Below, piece by piece: positions 59,869-64,000 of a stretch of DNA of 64,000 bases (positions are counted from its first letter, which is position 1; the number at the start of each line of letters is the position of its first letter). The position numbers and the translations under genes were made by a program. The notes under the pieces were generated by a model. That model was not told the origin of the DNA and did not search any database. It worked only from the letters and a program-made list of their open reading frames with translations. This DNA is from Undaria pinnatifida. Taxonomy: Eukaryota; Sar; Phaeophyceae; Laminariales; Alariaceae. The stretch covers positions 6,316,318 through 6,380,317 of the forward strand of contig JABAKD010000006.1 of NCBI GenBank assembly GCA_012845835.1, given 5' to 3'.

Positions 59869-60186
59869 ATGACAATCCAAACAACCCCCCACGCCCCACC
59901 GCACCGCCCGAGCATGAACTATTCAAAAAGCGCTAAATCGTACGCAGCCGCGCTATTATGGTGTTTGTACATGTTCAACAGAATCCGCGCCCAGGAGCGA
60001 TATCCAACCGTCAAAAGCGTTAGGGCAGATGTCAAGAGGTTACGTCGAACGCACGTACGGATACATGAATTAGTACCATGTGCTTTTATTGGTGCATGTA
60101 ATCTAGCGAAGCGAATCCCTGGTATCGTGTACGCAAACCGAGGCGCAGTGAAGATGACGAACCTTATGTGCGATGCAAATAACTGA
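59869..60186 (+). CDS. 105-codon hypothetical protein, uncertain
   Basis: The ATG-started frame includes RADVKRLRRTHVRIHELV and ANRGAVKMTNLMCDANN. No family was recognised. The length is within chance expectation. Confidence 0.22.
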   Translation: MTIQTTPHAPPHRPSMNYSKSAKSYAAALLWCLYMFNRIRAQERYPTVKSVRADVKRLRRTHVRIHELVPCAFIGACNLAKRIPGIVYANRGAVKMTNLMCDANN

Positions 60187-60683
60187 CTTTACATTCGCCG
60201 CCGATGAAGTAAAACGTCCCTCTCAAAATGACGGAAGTCCAACCTACTCCGCGGAACAAATTTCGGCAGCTGAGGGATTACATTGATGCAGCAATCATTT
60301 TTCCCACGTGTGATCGAGAAGAAACTACTTCGAAATCGCCTCACTTTTGCACCGCTGTATATTTTCTCGTGAAAGGACTTGCATGAAGGTGTTTATTGTT
60401 CGGTGATGGGGTGCCAAAATTCATACCTCTAAAATTCAATTGTCCCACGAAGAGCTACGGGTACGTTCGTACTCTTTCAAAAGTTCTGTTACATTCCCTT
60501 TCAACAGTGCGGGGTTACCAACTGCGAGCACCTGATATCGGCGGAGATATCGACGTAATGTGCTCCCGGTGTTTACTCACATGAATACCTCGTATTAGGT
60601 ATAGAGCGTATTGTAGCGCTATATACCAAATCATTACCAAACCGTACTTAACGTTTGGCCCGTATTGACGTCAAGCTAGTAGA
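60187..60683. other. No gene recognised
   Basis: Short frames only; no repeat or RNA gene was seen. Confidence 0.35.
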
Positions 60684-61022
60684 ATGGCCGCATTTCTGGA
60701 CAACCGTATCACTCTTCAAGCCACGATTTACGTCGTTTTTCATCTCGTTTTTAGACGTTTTGAATGGCGAGGCCAATACCGTGGGAAAAAAGCAATACAC
60801 CGGCGCCTGGCTCACCTTAAGAGAAAATCGTTGGAAGCCGCCAAACTTGGCTTAGGTTCAGTAGCGCAAAACGGCAGCGCCAGTGGTGCAGCAGCCGCTG
60901 CCACCGCGACCAAGACGCGTGGTGTTGATCTCTTCATAGTTATCATGTTTTGTGTCCTCTCTGAAAACGCTACGGAGCACACATCGAGGAAGCACGTAAA
61001 GCGCACGAAGTATACATACTGA
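60684..61022 (+). CDS. 112-codon basic hypothetical protein, uncertain
   Basis: The frame starts at an ATG and ends in a TGA immediately before the dispersed repeat at 61,028. It shows a basic N-terminal half (RRFEWRGQYRGKKAIHRRL), an Ala-rich linker (GAAAAATATKT) and a hydrophobic stretch (LFIVIMFCVL). No family was recognised; coding status is unproven. Confidence 0.28.
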   Translation: MAAFLDNRITLQATIYVVFHLVFRRFEWRGQYRGKKAIHRRLAHLKRKSLEAAKLGLGSVAQNGSASGAAAAATATKTRGVDLFIVIMFCVLSENATEHTSRKHVKRTKYTY

Positions 61023-61027
61023 AAAAA

Positions 61028-62260
61028 AAACATTCATCTGTGAAATCGAATTTTTTGTCGAACTCATCCTTGAAAGCTGTGTGTGATACTCCGATCACGA
61101 GTATCACTGGGTGTGTGTCCTAATTAACGATATAGATCGGCGACTACCCTTGGAGCTACCGTGTAGCTTGTACCAGCGTCAGCAGGGTGGTGTTAGTCAG
61201 TCTGTGCGCGGAAACTATAAAACGCGTTTTTGAGGGGGACAACATCTGACAGCTGTGGAAGGAAATGCTTCAGTACAAAATCTGACAGCTGTGGAAGGAA
61301 ATGCGTCAGTACAAAATCTGACAGCTGTGGAAGGAAATGCGTCAGTTTATCGAGTGTATCCCATAAGTCGTACAACCAGTGAGAAGAGGGCGGAGTGTTC
61401 GGGGGGGTTGGGGAGTGAAAGGGTTATAACAGCTTTAGGTCGAATAGATGTAGGGGTTTGCTATACGCATGGTGCTAGGTCTAGGCGACTGTGCGGGTTG
61501 TGGGGAAGGATCGGGCGTTGGGGGTGGGGGGGGATGGATTGAAGCAGCGGCGTGGATGACTCTAGAAAGATAATGAGGTGATCTTGGGGTTAGTTGAAGC
61601 GTTCGAACAAGAGAGAGCGGGGGGGAAGGGGGGGGGGTAGGGGGTTTAGCGGGGGGGGTGGGGGGGGGGGGTGGAAGGGGTTCTAACAAGTTCCGGTCGC
61701 ATATATGTACGGGATTGCTGTACGCGTGGTGCCAGGTCTAGGCTGTCGTGCGGGTGGTGGAGAACAAGGGGGTGTTGGGGGGGGGGGGGTCTTTGTGGGG
61801 AGGTTGGGGGGGGGGGGGTGCGGGGGGGAATGGGGGGGGGGGGGTGAGGGGGGGTGGGGGGGGTGGTTAAATTAACGCAGCGTCATGGTGGCTAGAAAGA
61901 CAATGGCTTGATATCAATGAGGTAGAGGTGTTTATTACTCTGGCCGATTTCGATTTTAGGTTGGTCGTTTGATCAAGAAGAAACGGGGAAAACAAAAAGG
62001 GGGGGGGGGGTGAACTGGAGCTACGGCATGGATGGCTAGAAAGAAAATGAGGTGATATCAGCTGGCTGGTAGTGTTCACTACTTTGGCGTGTTTTGATTT
62101 TAGGTGGGGCGTTTGAACAAGAGGGTGGGGGTCGGGGGGCGGGGGGCGGGACTCTTCAATATGTGCGCGGAAATTGTAAATCTTTGAAGGGGACAAACAT
62201 GACGGTTGCGTCAAGAATATATATCTTTATATCACCTGCCTGGTATTGCTTATTGTTCTA
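61028..62260 (+). repeat. Dispersed repeat family, longest copy
   Basis: It begins with the family head (CATTCATCTGTGAAATCG) and keeps the block order of 40,511-41,340. It then continues through G-rich stretches, with four further degenerate copies of a GATGGCTAGAAAGAAAATGA-like block near 61,550, 61,890, 62,025 and 62,210. Coding potential is absent. Confidence 0.75.
61239..61346 (+). repeat. Three tandem copies of a 36-bp unit
   Basis: ACAAAATCTGACAGCTGTGG followed by AAGGAAATGCGTCAGT recurs at 61,239, 61,275 and 61,311. The other long family member (40,511) has one copy. Confidence 0.9.
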
Positions 62261-62704
62261 GCAGATTTGATGTTATAGCTTTACAATTATTGGACATGGG
62301 TTGCAAGATGGAACATTTCAATCGATAGGTCCAACCATGTAATTACCATTGTTTTACCGTTCCTGTGTGGGGCTCTCACGTCGCTATTTATAACAAAGAA
62401 AAACACATAGCATAATACAACAGGCGAGGTGATGAGGTCATGCAATTTCACCACCATTGATTGGGCACAAGGGAGAGAAGTGCAAATCGTCAGTGTTTTG
62501 AATGAGACGTTTGGTGTTCCCGCGCTCACTTACGTTACCTCGTTAGTCATACTTCGTTTGGCATAAGTTGGGAGGCCACCATTCAGACGGTAAGTACGAA
62601 ATACCCTACGTAATAGGTTGGTAGTGTGGTCTACCGCAATTTACGGTATGTGCCTGTACTTCCTTTTCACATTATTACTAGCTCATGTACGATTTTACGC
62701 CCAT
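62261..62704. other. No gene recognised
   Basis: Nothing beyond short open frames. Confidence 0.35.
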
Positions 62705-62777
62705 GATTTTTACTGCAGTATTCTTCTGCGGCTTCATTGATCATTTAAAGTAAGTATTGGATTAGATGAGGCCTCCT
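62705..62777 (+). repeat. 72-bp direct repeat, copy 1
   Basis: GATTTTTACTGCAGTATTCT through TTGGATTAGATGAGGCCTCCT matches 63,337-63,408 almost exactly, 632 bases away. Confidence 0.85.
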
Positions 62778-62835
62778 GCCCCGAAGCAGGAGGGCCTCGC
62801 CCGGGATGTACCTCCGCGCTGAGCGCTCAGCGCGG
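62768..62835. other. Two adjacent hairpins, one a perfect 22-base palindrome
   Basis: GAGGCCTCCTGC pairs with GCAGGAGGGCCTC across CCCGAA, with one bulged G (62,768-62,798). CCGCGCTGAGC/GCTCAGCGCGG at 62,814-62,835 is a perfect palindrome. An A/T-rich stretch follows, so an RNA 3'-end or element-terminus role is possible but unproven. Confidence 0.6.
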
Positions 62836-63336
62836 CTGTAATCCTGGAAAATAAAATAAATATTATAAACTAAACAAAACACGGCGCAGCAGCTATTCAG
62901 CACGCAGGATGTCTAGGGTGGTCCGAAATGGTTTCTGCTTCCTCTTGTTCTTGCCCGTTGGGCGGGGGTTGAAGACAATGGTTGTGGCTCCGGTACTAAC
63001 TGTGCCTCAGATAGGCTCAAGTAGGCCGGAACCAACAGCTTTGTTCCAAAATTGGATCCATTTGAAGACATCTCTGGTTGCTTCCGCACGGGGCTGAGTG
63101 TGGCAAGGCGCTCGCAGACTTCTCCGGTCCGCAAAGGTTGTAAAACAAGAAACTACTGCATGCATAAGCTGGGTGGGTGGGATGGTCAGTATTTCTCATT
63201 CAACGTATGTTCTCTGGCTTTGGGTTCGTGGGAAACATGCACAATGATCGATGTGGCCTAGATTCTCCAAGTAATTCACCGGTTCCAAATCATGGAGCCA
63301 CCTCCGTACCATCGATGTCTCATTTTCTGGAAACCC

Positions 63337-63408
63337 GATTTTACTGCAGTATTCGTCTGCGGCTTCATTGATCATTTAAAGTAAGTATTGGATTAGATGA
63401 GGCCTCCT
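63337..63408 (+). repeat. 72-bp direct repeat, copy 2
   Basis: Partner of 62,705-62,777. After GGCCTCCTCCC the two copies diverge (CCCAGCCGGTGGG here), but both continue into a GC-rich inverted sequence. Confidence 0.85.
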
Positions 63409-64000
63409 CCCCCAGCCGGTGGGCCTACCCATACTTCCATTGCTTCTTATACTCTGCATTGGCTACCGGACTGGGGTCGTCGCCTCACCCAAACTTCTTA
63501 AAAATTGTTTTCATACAGTGGCGTGCACGAGGCGAAGGACCGGCGGGTGTGGTAAATCAATTAGGATTAGCCTACTTTTGCGTTCGCTTAGAAGCACCGT
63601 CACTGGTTTGATAGGTGCTCCCCGTAAGAGCAGCAGTAGTCACCGTAAAACATACATGGTACCTCGGTACTGCTTGTTCCATGTTCCAAGCATCAGCATG
63701 ATGTAAGCTCGTCACGGAGTGGGTGTTCCTGCAGGACGAGTTCGTCCCAAACCGCTTCGTGTTTGCGCACGAAACCCGGCACAAACGCGCACCCCCCCGC
63801 GCCGGCGTCCTACGCCGGGGCATGCCACGACCACCGTCGGAGCGGCCATTGCATCGGGTCCCTAAATACGTCTGCCGAAACAGGCAATGTGGGCGAGGGG
63901 TTGAGAATCGCCCATGTGTCCCCCCACCGATGTTCGGCGGAAAGCTGTGGAATTGAGGGTAGAATAGGCCGCACGCCAGTCTGGCGATGATTTAGGTGCC
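63409..64000. other. Window end, no gene recognised
   Basis: Several plus-strand frames overlap (63,419-63,706; 63,723-63,956; 63,763-63,990) with Arg/Pro-rich products. One contains LQDEFVPNRFVFAHETRH and may continue a gene lying to the right of the window, but there is no start or domain to support a call. Confidence 0.3.

Noticed and set aside
63419..63706. Frame beginning with a signal-peptide-like hydrophobic stretch
   Set aside because: It starts at GTG, lies just after a repeat, and the rest is basic without a pattern; overlapping frames are equally open.

Overview
The window looks like nuclear DNA of a eukaryote with a repeat-rich, roughly half-GC genome. Bases CG are not depleted, gene density is low, retroelement and tandem-repeat content is high, and there are candidate spliced exons. 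An alga or other protist fits, but I cannot name the organism from the sequence. No bacterial-type operons, rRNA genes or convincing complete tRNA genes were seen.

Bases 1 to about 5,230 hold, on the minus strand, the 5' two-thirds of an LTR-type retrotransposon. It has a 983-residue Gag with a CCHC zinc knuckle, then an open pol frame that runs off the window edge. The pol frame carries an aspartic protease (ALLDTGS) and, before it, a complete NADAR/YbiA-type domain of about 150 residues. A NADAR domain is an enzyme fold that acts on ADP-ribose derivatives and N-glycosidic bonds. Its placement between Gag and protease is the most striking thing in the window. Gag and pol are separated by one in-frame UGA and a frame change that coincides with a run of ten C. 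An 84-bp tandem array of about 23 units lies upstream of gag (5.46-7.41 kb), with decayed repeats on both sides.

From 9.73 to 54.20 kb there is a very large inverted repeat: a left arm (9.73-23.10 kb) and a right arm (42.20-54.20 kb) around a 19-kb spacer. The arms match at roughly nine bases in ten where aligned by eye. Most of the length difference comes from three identical tandem copies of a 635-bp unit on the left against one on the right. The arms carry tRNA-box-containing (SINE-like) repeats and decayed ORFs, with no recognisable intact gene.

The spacer holds candidate exons of an unknown gene (27.96-30.08 kb) and then a succession of strongly strand-biased low-complexity arrays. These are a G-rich GATACA/TATCACC array (31.4-34.95 kb), a dimeric array (35.03-35.56 kb) and a pyrimidine-rich array with TATATA blocks (36.36-39.27 kb). 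Copies of a dispersed repeat family with a G-rich tail follow. The right flank (54.2-64 kb) has a 465-residue ORF for a possible membrane protein, several small uncertain ORFs, another long copy of the dispersed family and a pair of short direct repeats. All functional statements outside the retrotransposon are tentative.
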